From Deferribacteres bacterium (GTDB lineage: Bacteria > Zhuqueibacterota > Zhuqueibacteria > Zhuqueibacterales > Geothermadaptataceae), in assembly GCA_020633675.1 (NCBI GenBank), contig JACKDE010000001.1:62001-126000 (forward strand): DNA of 64,000 nucleotides. The letters are read 5' to 3'. A model generated the notes under the pieces. It saw only the letters and a list, made by a program, of their open reading frames with translations. It was not told the DNA's origin and did no database searches. How positions within the stretch are numbered: position 1 is the first letter of the stretch; every line of letters begins with the position of its first letter. Below are positions 43,489-52,348 of this stretch, one piece after another. A program made the translations under genes and the position numbers.

Positions 43489-44004
43489 ATGGTGAAAAAA
43501 ACAAGCAAAAAAATTCAAAATAGTAAAAATTTGATTTCATCGACTTTGTCTGAGCGTTTGACTGCGGCAATTGCAGCGCTCGGTTATCGCCATACATCTC
43601 AATTTATTGAAGATACGGGGGTGAATAAATCGACAATTTACGCTATTTTGAGTGGCAAAACTAAAGATCCGGGTTCCAGAATATTGGAAAAATGTTATTA
43701 TGCTGGAATAAATTTGAATTGGCTCATTACCGGACAGGAAGAAATGATGATGATACCATCAGCTACCGCGCATGCGAATTCAGCTGATATTGACACTGCT
43801 TCTAAGCCTTACGATACACTTGATGCTGCCAACCGCCTCGAAGAAAAAATCCGTGACACAATGGAAGACATGCTTGGCATGTACCAGCGTTTGAAAAAAT
43901 TTCAGGAGTATGCTGTGGAGCTTGAAAAACTCGATCCACAGCAAGAAAAGCTTTTTCATAACCTCGTGCAAACTTTTCTCGATTCATCAAAATCCAGACG
44001 TTGA
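43489..44004 (+). CDS. XRE-family helix-turn-helix transcriptional regulator
   Basis: A 171-residue DNA-binding protein. After a basic N-terminus the helix-turn-helix domain covers about residues 18-80: LSERLTAAIAALGYRHTSQF, then GVNKSTIYAILSGKTKDPGS and AGINLNWLITGQE. The last phrase is the hallmark of CI-like/phage-repressor-type N-domains. No S24 peptidase domain follows; instead a polar linker and a coiled-coil-like C-terminus (about 110-165; ANRLEEKIRDTMEDMLGMYQ). It probably binds as a dimer to sites near its own promoter and the divergent small gene. No ribosome-binding site is obvious before the ATG. Confidence 0.85.
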   Translation: MVKKTSKKIQNSKNLISSTLSERLTAAIAALGYRHTSQFIEDTGVNKSTIYAILSGKTKDPGSRILEKCYYAGINLNWLITGQEEMMMIPSATAHANSADIDTASKPYDTLDAANRLEEKIRDTMEDMLGMYQRLKKFQEYAVELEKLDPQQEKLFHNLVQTFLDSSKSRR

Positions 44005-44159
44005 GATCAGACTATTGTGTGAATAGTCTCGTGCAATAATTCCTTGCCAATTGCATGTTGCGTTCCCGCGATCCTTTGTGTATCTGGAAATACTCATTCT
44101 CTAAATTTGAAAAAGATGCTGCCGTCTGGGCGTTTTGCATGCAACAATTGACATTTCAC

Positions 44160-44188
44160 TTGACTCGATTCGGGTTGTTTTTTATATT
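44160..44188 (+). promoter_or_regulatory. Sigma-70-type promoter of the feo operon
   Basis: TTGACT (44160-44165), 17 bases, TATATT (44183-44188). The predicted transcript starts near 44195, directly at the palindrome 44196-44217, about 78 bases ahead of the regulator start codon. Confidence 0.65.
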
Positions 44189-44195
44189 CGCATGG

Positions 44196-44217
44196 TTTGT
44201 TTTAGTATTAAAACAAA
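44196..44217. promoter_or_regulatory. Operator-like palindrome, probable metal-regulator site
   Basis: TTTGTTTTA and TAAAACAAA are a perfect 9-bp inverted repeat around GTAT. Position just after the -10 element and before a DtxR-type gene is what is expected for an iron-responsive repressor site. DtxR/MntR/IdeR boxes are AT-rich 19-22-bp palindromes, so the form agrees; the exact sequence is not a known consensus. Confidence 0.6.
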
Positions 44218-44272
44218 AAATTGTGTCATAAACTCTTGTCACTTGTGGCATCGCAATAAATGACAGGCAAAA

Positions 44273-44818
44273 ATGGAAACCTGGAAAGCATTCGAAAACA
44301 ACGAGATCACCCACAGTGCTGCGCACCATTTGATGGCGATATCCAGTTTGCGCAATAAATTCGGCTACGCCCGTGTGACGGACGTCGCGAAAAGGCTGAG
44401 CATCACCCGAGGAAGCGCCTCTATCACATTAAAGGCTTTGAAAGAAAAAGGTCTGGTCGTTGAAGACGAAAACAAGTTTCTGCAGCTTTCTCCCAAAGGC
44501 GATTCACTTGCGCGGCTTATTCAATCGAAAAAACGCATTTTGATCAAGTTTTTTCGAGATGTTTTGGAAGTGGACGCTGAACAAGCTGAAATTAACGCAT
44601 GCAAAATCGAGCATTTGATCAGCTATGAAATCGGCGAAAAATTACTCAGTTTTGTCAAGTTTTTGTATTCGGATGCCCAAAAAGCTCGGGAATTTATAAC
44701 CACTTTTCAGCGCTTTCAGATCGAGTGTGATCACAATATCGAATGCTCGATTTGCAAAGGTACATGCCTTTTAGACGAAAAAAATGATCAACCTCTTTAC
44801 CAGCAGAGCGAAGCCTAA
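44273..44818 (+). CDS. DtxR/MntR-family metal-dependent transcriptional regulator
   Basis: A 181-residue iron- or manganese-responsive repressor. The winged-helix domain covers about residues 10-75 (VTDVAKRLSITRGSASITLK and LKEKGLVVEDENKFLQLSPK). The dimerisation/metal-binding part follows, with EINACKIEHLISYEIGEKLL, which contains the Glu and His positions used for metal binding in DtxR-like proteins. The C-terminus adds a four-Cys cluster: IECDHNIECSICKGTCLLD, an unusual feature that could bind iron or an Fe-S cluster. No SH3-like third domain is present. Its stop overlaps the feoA start by one base, so it is cotranscribed with ferrous iron transport genes and likely represses them when metal is plentiful. 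Confidence 0.88.
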   Translation: METWKAFENNEITHSAAHHLMAISSLRNKFGYARVTDVAKRLSITRGSASITLKALKEKGLVVEDENKFLQLSPKGDSLARLIQSKKRILIKFFRDVLEVDAEQAEINACKIEHLISYEIGEKLLSFVKFLYSDAQKAREFITTFQRFQIECDHNIECSICKGTCLLDEKNDQPLYQQSEA

Positions 44819-45099
44819 TGAGTACTTTCAAGCCTCAAGATGCCCAATCAGCCAGAGCCGTTGCAGAATTGACACTTGATCTTATGCGACCCGGAGAAGA
44901 AGCGGTTATTTCCGGCTATCACAACGATGTCGAAGATGAAGCCTTGCGTCTCTTGGAGATGGGGCTGATCATCGGCAGCGTCGTTCGGTTTATCAAAAAA
45001 GCACCTTTCGGGGATCCAATCCAAATAAGAATCCGTGGCTTCGATTTGTCCTTACGGCGAAACCTCGCCCGAAGCATCATTGCTACTCCTATTCGGTGA
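44818..45099 (+). CDS. feoA: FeoA-domain protein
   Basis: A 93-residue cytoplasmic SH3-like FeoA protein, needed for FeoB-mediated ferrous iron import. Typical pattern: LRPGEEAVI-like start (here DLMRPGEEAVISGY), then RLLEMGLIIGSVVRFIKKAP, DPIQIRIRGFDLSLRR and the terminal A-R-x-I-x-V-like end. An N-terminal extension of about 20 residues precedes the domain. The ATG overlaps the regulator stop (TAATG), and FeoB starts 3 bases after its own stop. Confidence 0.93.
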   Translation: MSTFKPQDAQSARAVAELTLDLMRPGEEAVISGYHNDVEDEALRLLEMGLIIGSVVRFIKKAPFGDPIQIRIRGFDLSLRRNLARSIIATPIR

Positions 45100-45102
45100 A
45101 AA

Positions 45103-47319
45103 ATGAACAGTGACCTGCTTGAGAAAACAGTCCCGCCATCCAAATCCGGCCCGACCTGCTTTCGAGTAGCCATTGTCGGCAATCCAAACTCAGGCAAGAC
45201 CAGCCTTTTCAACGCGTTAACAGGGCTTAAACACAAAATCGGCAACTTTCCGGGTGTGACGGTCGAACGCATCTCGGGTATGATCGCCAGCCCGGATAAG
45301 GTGGCCTATGAATTGATTGACTTGCCGGGATTGTACAGTCTGATGCCACGTTCACTCGATGAACGCATTGCGGTCGAGGTCCTGACCGGTTCGGCCGACC
45401 TGGAGCCGCGACCAGATTTGATCATCGTGGTGGCAGACGCGACGAATTTGCAGCGCAGCCTCTATCTCTTTACACAAGTTGCAGACCTCGGCTACCCGAT
45501 TATTCTCGCTCTCAACATGATGGACCTGGTCGAAAAACAGGGATATCGTATTAATATCGATGGCTTGGCAAGACGTTTGGATGTACCGATCGTGCCCGTG
45601 ATTGCCAAAAACAAAAAAGGCATTCAGGAATTGAAACAAGCGGTTTTTTCGATGGATCATACGCTACAGGAAGCACGAGGCACATCCTTCGATGACAGCG
45701 AATCGCTTGAGTTGTCGCAAATTTGTTTGCCGTTGATGCATTGGCTTAAGCAGCACGGGATCAAATCCGAAGCCGGCGCTTTTGCCGAAGCACTGCGAAT
45801 CGTTTCCGAACCGGAAATTGCCGAAAAATGGAAACAGCGCGGCGATGGCGATGCACTGCAGCATCTGGTAGAGCAAGTTCGGACAAAATTTTCTGAAAGG
45901 GGAATCCCGTACCGGCAGGCGGAAGTTCGGTATCGCTATTCCGCAATTGACCAGATTTGCGCGCAGAATGTTTTGCAGGAGCGCAAAGGTCAGCGTACGG
46001 ATGTGAGCGAAAAAATTGATAGCGTGCTCACTCACCGCGTGTTCGGACCTCTGATAATGGTGCTGATCCTGGCAACGATTTTTCAATCCATCTACGTTTG
46101 GGCGTCGGTGCCGATGGATGCGATCGAAGGCTTGATTGCCTGGTTGGGAGACCAGGCAACCGCATTCATGCCGCCTGGCGCATTGCGCGAATTGATTGTC
46201 GATGGCGTGATTGCCGGTGTGGGGGCTGTGCTGATTTTTTTACCACAAATTGTCTTTTTGTTTTTCTTTTTAGCAATCCTGGAAGACACGGGTTACCTGG
46301 CGCGCGTGGCGTTTATAATGGACCGTTTCCTTGCAAAGGTGGGCCTGAGTGGCCGCTCAGTAGTCCCATTGTTAAGCTCATTTGCCTGCGCGATTCCCGG
46401 CATTATGGCTGCGCGCACAATTCAAAATAATAAAGATCGGCTGATCACCATTTTAGTCGCGCCTTTCATGAGCTGCAGTGCTCGTCTGCCGGTATACACG
46501 CTGATGATCGGTGCTTTCTTCCCGGATATTTGGTTTGGTGGCATCTTTTATTTGCCGGGTTTGATTCTTCTGTCGATGTATTTACTCGGTGTGATTGTGG
46601 CAGTCATTTCTGCTACTATTTTGCAAAAATGGGTCGTGCAGGGCAGATCAACCAATTTCATTATGGAGCTGCCAATTTATCGCGCGCCGGTTTGGCATTT
46701 TGTTTTTGTACGAGTTTATGATGCCGCCAGGCTTTTCGTTGCCAATGCCGGCAAGATCATTCTCGCAATTTCCATTATCCTGTGGTTTTTGGCATCTTAT
46801 CCGAAAAAGCAAACCGATACAGTTGCAACAACACCCGGGGGCGCAGAACAGGTTGAGAACAGTGCGTCCAAAGCCGTCGGAAAAGTTGACAGTCAGATCC
46901 GCCAGAGTTACGCCGGGCAGCTCGGTAGAGTGATTGAGCCGGTGATCGAGCCACTCGGATTTGATTGGAAGATTGGTATCGGATTGATTACCTCCTTTGC
47001 CGCGCGTGAAGTCATCATCAGCACCATGGCGACCATTTATAATGTTGAGGACGCTGATGAGACCTCGATTGATCTGCGAACAGCCATTAAAAAAGATGTG
47101 TACGCAGATACCGGCAAGCCGGTATTCACACCGCTGGTTGCGCTCTCACTGATGGTGTTTTTTGTTCTTGCCTGTCAGTGCATGTCGACCCTTGCGATTG
47201 TTCGCAAGGAGACTGGCTCATGGAAATGGCCGATTGCGATGTTTGTATACATGTTTATTTTAGCATACGTCGCTTCGTTTGCTGTTTTTCAAGTCGGATC
47301 ATTGTTGGGATTTGCTTAA
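45103..47319 (+). CDS. feoB: Ferrous iron transport protein B
   Basis: A 738-residue inner-membrane ferrous iron transporter. The N-terminal G domain has G1 (GNPNSGKTSLFNALTG), the threonine-containing switch (GNFPGVTVE), G3 (DLPGLYSL) and G4 (LNMMDLVEK). The membrane region begins near residue 300 with the Gate motifs recognisable: RVAFIMDRFLAKVGLSGRS, FACAIPGIMAARTIQ, and SCSARLPVYTLMIGAFFP. The final segments TSFAAREVIISTMATIY and ACQCMSTLAIVRKETGSWKW are standard. Length agrees with family members (700-780). It is the third gene of the operon after the DtxR-type regulator and FeoA. Confidence 0.97.
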   Translation: MNSDLLEKTVPPSKSGPTCFRVAIVGNPNSGKTSLFNALTGLKHKIGNFPGVTVERISGMIASPDKVAYELIDLPGLYSLMPRSLDERIAVEVLTGSADLEPRPDLIIVVADATNLQRSLYLFTQVADLGYPIILALNMMDLVEKQGYRINIDGLARRLDVPIVPVIAKNKKGIQELKQAVFSMDHTLQEARGTSFDDSESLELSQICLPLMHWLKQHGIKSEAGAFAEALRIVSEPEIAEKWKQRGDGDALQHLVEQVRTKFSERGIPYRQAEVRYRYSAIDQICAQNVLQERKGQRTDVSEKIDSVLTHRVFGPLIMVLILATIFQSIYVWASVPMDAIEGLIAWLGDQATAFMPPGALRELIVDGVIAGVGAVLIFLPQIVFLFFFLAILEDTGYLARVAFIMDRFLAKVGLSGRSVVPLLSSFACAIPGIMAARTIQNNKDRLITILVAPFMSCSARLPVYTLMIGAFFPDIWFGGIFYLPGLILLSMYLLGVIVAVISATILQKWVVQGRSTNFIMELPIYRAPVWHFVFVRVYDAARLFVANAGKIILAISIILWFLASYPKKQTDTVATTPGGAEQVENSASKAVGKVDSQIRQSYAGQLGRVIEPVIEPLGFDWKIGIGLITSFAAREVIISTMATIYNVEDADETSIDLRTAIKKDVYADTGKPVFTPLVALSLMVFFVLACQCMSTLAIVRKETGSWKWPIAMFVYMFILAYVASFAVFQVGSLLGFA

Positions 47320-47320
47320 A

Positions 47321-47518
47321 ATGGAATTTACTTTTCAGGAAATTTTGGTTGGATTGATTGTCGCGATGGCTGCTATTTATGCCGGCCGGAAAACCGTCAA
47401 GCAATTCAAGCCTGATGATCAAAAGGGTGGTTGCGACAAGTGCGGATGCGCTTCTGGTATATCGAACAATCATCAAAAAAAACAGCACATTACCATGCCG
47501 AAGCATAATCAACGCTAA
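47321..47518 (+). CDS. FeoB-associated Cys-rich membrane protein
   Basis: A 65-residue protein starting 1 base after the feoB stop. One N-terminal helix (ILVGLIVAMAAIYAGRKTV) is followed by a short linker and a Cys cluster GGCDKCGCAS near residues 42-52, then a basic His/Lys/Gln tail. This is the FeoB-associated Cys-rich protein family commonly found right after feoB; it is presumed to assist iron handling. Too short for wide recognition by gene callers but well supported by position and motif. Confidence 0.85.
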   Translation: MEFTFQEILVGLIVAMAAIYAGRKTVKQFKPDDQKGGCDKCGCASGISNNHQKKQHITMPKHNQR

Positions 47519-47629
47519 TTCCAGGTTTTGGTCGAAAGCTATCGAAGTGCGCGCCTTGGTAGCTCCAATTCGCTGTTTGCTCTCCGGCCCTCATTTCTGC
47601 AACATAATCATCATTTTTATGAGATCTCA

Positions 47630-48961
47630 TTGCGATTTTTTAGGCACATATTAACATTTTGGGCTGCAGGTGGCCTTTTGCTTTTCGGGCAAAATGCATT
47701 TTCGCAAATTGCCGATGCTGATTCAAGCCATTTCTCCGGCGGCGGAACGGCAGCCGGGCGGCAAGCATTTAATCCTGCGCATTTTGAGCTGGCTGCGTCC
47801 CCGGAATACGCCGTACGCTATGAGCGACTTGCAGGCGTCGATGTGCGTTTTTTTGTAAAAAATGAACATTTGCAGTATCGCGAACGCTATACTGCAGCTG
47901 CAGGCAGGGCGCTTGAATATTTACAAGCTTTGTATAGCAAGTTCCCGTTCGATACGCTGACAATGGCCGATGCAGCGCCGTTCGATACGACCGCATGGAC
48001 TTTTGCCACGCCAGGGGTGGTTCATGTGCCGCCGGGATCGTGGCTCGTGATGGATTACTCACGACTTTTTGAAAAGCACATTTTTCGTGAAATTGCGGCG
48101 CAATACTGGAGTGCAGGCTTATCGCCGAAGTTAGATGCACAAAGCTGGCTTTTGGCGGGGCTGGCGGATTACAATGCCATGCGCATGCTGGACGTTTATT
48201 ACGGCAGGCATGCAAATCTCATCGATCATTTGGGTTTGACCTTGAGCGATTTTCAGTACAATCGACTGCTTTATCTTAAGCAGGTAATGGGTGAGAGCGA
48301 AATGCAGTATGCGCATTTATTTGCGGATCTGACAAAAAATGATGCTGCAATTCGTGCAAAAGCTGCTCTCGTTTGGACAACGCTTGGCTATTGGATTGGC
48401 CCGCAACAGTTTGAGAGAAATTTGCAGACCTTTTATCTGCAATGGCGCGGAAAACCACCGGTGCTTTCAAACTTATTGGACATTTGCGCACAGGAAAGTG
48501 GACAAAACGTTCGGGAACTGGTTCAGCAGTTTTTAGAGAGTGATCCGCGCGCAGATTATATGGTTGCCGGGCTGCAATCTGCTCCATGGCGGATTGAGAC
48601 GATCCCGCCAGATGCAATTGATTTGCGGAGTGATGATACGAGTGTGAGCTATCTTTCGACGATCTCGCTTGTGCGAGACGGGGATGTGATCTTTCCGGTT
48701 GAAACAGAAGTTGCATTTACAGATGGTTTGAAAAAGCGCTTTACCTGGGATGGTATGACGCGAAAAAAACAATTGCTGCTTCTCTATTCGAGTCCGGCTG
48801 GTTCTGCGATGATTGATCCGGACCAAATGTTTTTGTTTGACGAAAATTTTGCAAATAATAGCATGACCGCAAAATCCCAGCTTGGCGACGAAAAGCTGTT
48901 AGGGCGGTGGATCTTCATGCTGCAAAATGTAGTCATTTTGTTGACTAGTTTTTTAGGATAA
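47630..48961 (+). CDS. Exported M1-peptidase-like protein lacking the zinc ligands
   Basis: A protein of about 443 residues. The TTG at 47630 is proposed because a signal peptide follows directly (FFRHILTFWAAGGLLLFGQ, cleaved near AFSQ); the frame is open back to 47528, without an ATG. The middle resembles gluzincin (M1-like) peptidases: HIFREIAAQYWSAGLSPKLD aligns with the HExxHxxW helix and WLLAGLADYNAM with the following WLxEGxAEY helix. The HExxH is REIAA and the third ligand Glu is Ala, so zinc binding is lost. The C-terminal region (about 300-443) has a short immunoglobulin-like section and a closing hydrophobic helix (WIFMLQNVVILLTSFL). It precedes a multipass membrane gene by 11 bases. 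Function unknown; a structural or binding role is likely. Confidence 0.65.
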   Translation: MRFFRHILTFWAAGGLLLFGQNAFSQIADADSSHFSGGGTAAGRQAFNPAHFELAASPEYAVRYERLAGVDVRFFVKNEHLQYRERYTAAAGRALEYLQALYSKFPFDTLTMADAAPFDTTAWTFATPGVVHVPPGSWLVMDYSRLFEKHIFREIAAQYWSAGLSPKLDAQSWLLAGLADYNAMRMLDVYYGRHANLIDHLGLTLSDFQYNRLLYLKQVMGESEMQYAHLFADLTKNDAAIRAKAALVWTTLGYWIGPQQFERNLQTFYLQWRGKPPVLSNLLDICAQESGQNVRELVQQFLESDPRADYMVAGLQSAPWRIETIPPDAIDLRSDDTSVSYLSTISLVRDGDVIFPVETEVAFTDGLKKRFTWDGMTRKKQLLLLYSSPAGSAMIDPDQMFLFDENFANNSMTAKSQLGDEKLLGRWIFMLQNVVILLTSFLG

Positions 48962-48972
48962 GCGGATCGAGC

Positions 48973-49890
48973 ATGTTGCTGTTTCGAAGTATACAGGCGG
49001 GTTGGAAAACCGCAGGCAAAAGTGACAGGTTGCTGTTGCTTTTTTATTTGGCCAGCCTGGTGTACGCCAGTATCGCCGCCACTTCCTTGTATTGGGTTGG
49101 ACGCACTGAATTGAATTTCAGCCTGACGGGCGCCAGCCTGGCTGGACGTTTCGATCTGAGTGCGGTGCTGGAATTTATGTTGCGCCATTATGACTTTTTG
49201 GTTGGCTCAGGTGCTGCGATTATCGGTGTTGTGGGGCTGTATATGCTATTGAGCGTTTTTCTTTCCGGTGGCACCATTTCCCTTTTTGTTTCCGGTCGCA
49301 CCCGCTATGATGCAGCCTTGTTTTGGGGTAATTGCGGATACTATTTTTCACCGTTTGTTTTGTTGGCAATTCTCTCTGCTTGCCTCTATGCACTGCTGTT
49401 TTGGGGACTTTTTCCGGGCTTGTCTGCTCTTTTGCGAATCTGGCTTGGAGAGGTAACGGCAAACAGCATAAGCGCTGTTGTCAATTTGGCAGTAGCTTCA
49501 TTTGTCTTTACAATTGCGGATTTTGCGAAAGTGAATTTGGTCATTACAGGTGAGCGCCATGTTTTTAGCACATTCGGAAGTGCACTTGCAGTTTTTTTCA
49601 AGCACATTGTGTTGAGCCTGTCATTCTTGCTTAGTTTCCTGGCCATGAATGCCTTCCTGTATCTCTTGTTTTCATTTTTGTCGGATTTTTTGCAGGCACC
49701 GACGGTGGTTGCGTTGCTGGCGTTGGTGACCTTGCAGCAAGTCTATATTGTCTTGCGGCTCAAATTGCGATTGACGTTTTGGGCTACCTTGGTCGAGTTG
49801 CATCCACATTTATTTTTAAAAATGCCCAGCGACATGTACAAAAGCCTTAAAAAAGGAAAAGCTACGAAAGGCAAAGAAGCAGATAAATGA
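48973..49890 (+). CDS. Multipass membrane protein of unknown function
   Basis: A 305-residue inner-membrane protein with about six hydrophobic helices (near 22-42, 78-100, 115-145, 165-185, 195-225 and 230-255) and a basic C-terminal tail (KSLKKGKATKGKEADK). I recognise no family. It lies 11 bases after the degenerate peptidase-like gene and its stop overlaps the next ATG (ATGA), so the three genes are translated as a set. Membrane partner of the preceding exported protein is a reasonable guess. Confidence 0.75.
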   Translation: MLLFRSIQAGWKTAGKSDRLLLLFYLASLVYASIAATSLYWVGRTELNFSLTGASLAGRFDLSAVLEFMLRHYDFLVGSGAAIIGVVGLYMLLSVFLSGGTISLFVSGRTRYDAALFWGNCGYYFSPFVLLAILSACLYALLFWGLFPGLSALLRIWLGEVTANSISAVVNLAVASFVFTIADFAKVNLVITGERHVFSTFGSALAVFFKHIVLSLSFLLSFLAMNAFLYLLFSFLSDFLQAPTVVALLALVTLQQVYIVLRLKLRLTFWATLVELHPHLFLKMPSDMYKSLKKGKATKGKEADK

Positions 49891-50381
49891 ATGGTGGCAG
49901 CAAAAGAGAAAGCAGCTTGATCGGCATTGTCGATTGTGTTCGTAGCCTGCACAATGTGGGGGCGATTTTTCGTTCGGCAGATGGTGCGGGGATGGAGCGG
50001 CTGGTGCTGTGCGGGATTACCGGGTGTCCGCCACGGCCGGAGATTCGCAAAGCAGCATTGGGTGCAGAAGAATCGGTACCGTGGCACTACGAAAAATTAA
50101 CTTTGGACGCGATAGCAACGCTGCGCGCGCAAGGTTACTATATTATCGCATTGGAAAAAACAGACGAAAGTATACCGCTCTACGATGTTGAATTTCCCTC
50201 TCGCGTTGCCATCATCGTCAGCAATGAGTTTGACGGCATGTCACCTGAAGTGAGCGCGGCTGCAGATGTCGTTGCTCACCTGCCAATGTATGGCAACAAG
50301 GTTTCTCTCAACGTGAGTGTCGCGTTCGGCATCGCCGTGTATGAAATAAGAAGACGCCTCCCCCTAAATGCGCTGCAATAA
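49887..50381 (+). CDS. SpoU/TrmH-family RNA 2'-O-methyltransferase
   Basis: A 164-residue SPOUT-fold methyltransferase acting on tRNA or rRNA ribose with S-adenosylmethionine. The three family motifs are clear: motif 1 LHNVGAIFRSADG (Asn and Arg), motif 2 VAIIVSNEFDGMSPE and motif 3 LPMYGNKVSLNVSVAFGI (Ser and Asn in the trefoil knot). No extra N-terminal RNA-binding domain is present, so it is a minimal member. The ATG overlaps the stop of the preceding gene. Exact target nucleotide cannot be told. Confidence 0.92.
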   Translation: MNGGSKRESSLIGIVDCVRSLHNVGAIFRSADGAGMERLVLCGITGCPPRPEIRKAALGAEESVPWHYEKLTLDAIATLRAQGYYIIALEKTDESIPLYDVEFPSRVAIIVSNEFDGMSPEVSAAADVVAHLPMYGNKVSLNVSVAFGIAVYEIRRRLPLNALQ

Positions 50382-50435
50382 TTTGCAAATCCCATCCAAG
50401 GACGACGACTTTGGGTCGCCGTCATCGATGCATGC

Positions 50436-51770
50436 TTAGCGTTCGAATTTGAACTTGTCTTCGCCAAAGGCGGGCACAAGATCATCAACCCAAATCGCTT
50501 CCTTGTCATATCTTGCAAAGAAAGGCCGACCGACCAGATTTGGCTTGCGCGCCTGCAACATGTTCAACATAATGACCTTTTCTCCGGCAACCTCATCAAC
50601 CCCGATGACCTGAACTTTGCCGGGTGTGGCAGACATACTCGGGCCACGAACCGTTCGCGCCAGGCCACTGACCTGTTGATAGGCTTTCTGGAAAATTTGA
50701 TAAGCTTCCACCAGAGGCACGCCAAAATAGTGCTGAGCACCGGTGTCGCGCACAACAAACATGTAATACGGTACACAGCCCAGCTTCACCTGCTGCCGCC
50801 ACATATCGGCCCAAACATTCGAATCATTATTAATGTTGCGCAGCAATGGCGATTGCGTACGAATTTCCGCGCCGGTCTCCCGAATACGGCGAATGGCTTC
50901 CCGTACGGCTCTTGTGCTGAGCTCGCGCGGATGCGAGAAATGCGCCATGATAGCCAAATGCTTTCCGGACCGCACGATCTTTTTGAAGAGCGAGCTGATT
51001 TTGGGGCCATCGTGTTCGTCGAGATACTTGTACGGCCAAAAGGACAGCGATTTGGTACCGATACGAATGGTTTGCAAATTCGGCAAATTGGCTTCAAGCA
51101 GCGGTTCAATGTACTGTGCCAGCAGCCGTGATTTCATAATCATCGGATCACCACCGGTAAACAACACATCTGTCACTTCAGGGTGCAACTGCAAGTACTC
51201 GATCAACTGGTCCGTTTCGCGCATGGCGAACTTGTATTCGTCCATGCCGACAAACTGTGGCCAGCGAAAGCAGAACGAACAATAGGCGTGGCAGGTTTGG
51301 CCCTGCGATGGAAAAAACAGCAGCGTTTGCGAGTACTTGTGTTGAATACCTGTGAGCTTTTCGCCGTAAAGCTCCGGTACATTGTATTCCATCTGCCCTG
51401 CAGGGTGCGGATTAAGCTGATGGCGAATACCATTTGCAATGCCGTCGAGCTCTTCGCGTGCCAAGTTTTGCTTTATCGCGTTGGCCATTTTTTCATAATG
51501 ATGCGGAAGCAACATGCCTTTTTGCGGGAAAGTCAGAACAAACATCGGATCGTTCGGGACATCATCCCAGTTGATCAGCTTGTTGATGACGTAAGAATTG
51601 GTTTTGAATGGAAAAACCCGCCCCACGACTTCAATTTCAAAAAGCTGTTCTTCTGAGAGCTTGTAAATTTGTTGGATCTGCCGATAATTATGCAGAGAGT
51701 ATGATTTGTATTTTGGAATGGTGCCGCTGTGGTGGCTGGCTTGCATGAAGTGTTCTGCATTTTTCATCAT
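50436..51770 (-). CDS. KamA-family radical SAM protein (lysine 2,3-aminomutase-like)
   Basis: A 444-residue radical S-adenosylmethionine protein. The iron-sulfur motif is CHAYCSFCFRWPQFVG (CxxxCxxC). LLFTGGDPMIMKSRLLAQYI contains the GGDP motif typical of KamA-type enzymes, and RIGTKSLSFWPYKYL and MAHFSHPRELSTRAVREAI correspond to conserved strands. Lysine 2,3-aminomutases and related enzymes need PLP; I could not locate the PLP lysine with certainty. This subgroup is common in FCB bacteria and its substrate is often unknown. ATG 51770 follows AGGAG by 4 bases; the next ATG is also possible. Convergent with the SpoU gene. Confidence 0.88.
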   Translation of the reverse strand: MMKNAEHFMQASHHSGTIPKYKSYSLHNYRQIQQIYKLSEEQLFEIEVVGRVFPFKTNSYVINKLINWDDVPNDPMFVLTFPQKGMLLPHHYEKMANAIKQNLAREELDGIANGIRHQLNPHPAGQMEYNVPELYGEKLTGIQHKYSQTLLFFPSQGQTCHAYCSFCFRWPQFVGMDEYKFAMRETDQLIEYLQLHPEVTDVLFTGGDPMIMKSRLLAQYIEPLLEANLPNLQTIRIGTKSLSFWPYKYLDEHDGPKISSLFKKIVRSGKHLAIMAHFSHPRELSTRAVREAIRRIRETGAEIRTQSPLLRNINNDSNVWADMWRQQVKLGCVPYYMFVVRDTGAQHYFGVPLVEAYQIFQKAYQQVSGLARTVRGPSMSATPGKVQVIGVDEVAGEKVIMLNMLQARKPNLVGRPFFARYDKEAIWVDDLVPAFGEDKFKFER

Positions 51771-52348
51771 CTTACTCCTTTCCGTCTTTTTAACCAATTG
51801 GCGCTTTTATCGTTTCCATTTTGCGGACGGCGCCCCCATAATTGTGCGAAATCTGTAGTTTGCGCGAAGCGCACGTAGCCATTCTGTGGGGCGGCGCAGG
51901 TTCAACAGCTAAAAGTTGGTTCGGTTATGCGATCATCAAGAATTCGAAGCGGCGAGTGGATTGTTGCCGCAGGAGCCTGGAAGCAAAGTAACAGTGAGGT
52001 GACGAAATCTGACTACCGAAATAAATTGAATGGTATTATATAAATAGAATTTTTTTTGACGATGCCAAGAGAAAAATCAGATTTTATGCGAAAATAACAT
52101 TATTCTGTGCTTTATTTGAATCTATCGAGGTAGGCGTTTTACAGATGCAGCACTTCTCTAAAATATTGTCTGATCCTGTTCTGACGCAACGTTTTTTCGG
52201 GCAATAATCGTTTTGAAAGCTGCTTGCACTTTTCAGAAGCATACAAACAATCATCAGACATGGCTTTTGCAAACCGCTATCAACACAGCCTGGTTCTTGC
52301 GGGCTAGCATACAGACGAGCAAAACAAACCGGCTAGACTTCATGTAAT
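51771..52348. other. Intergenic region without a recognised gene
   Basis: About 580 bases, AT-rich from 52020 to 52090, with a small hairpin (TGCGC/GCGCA near 51873). A 62-codon minus-strand frame at 52084-52272 has no ribosome-binding site and unusual composition and is rejected. The KamA-gene promoter should be in the left part. Confidence 0.5.

Larger units (their letters stand above)
44005..44272. other. Upstream region of the ferrous-iron operon
   Basis: About 270 bases with no gene. It contains the promoter and palindrome listed separately at 44160-44217; nothing else was recognised. Confidence 0.6.

Noticed and set aside
50401..50423. Hairpin between the convergent SpoU and KamA genes as a bidirectional terminator
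   Set aside because: The 9-bp stem has a mismatch and no T run follows on either strand.
52084..52272. 62-codon minus-strand frame with several Cys
   Set aside because: No ribosome-binding site, isolated, and in an AT-rich noncoding tract.
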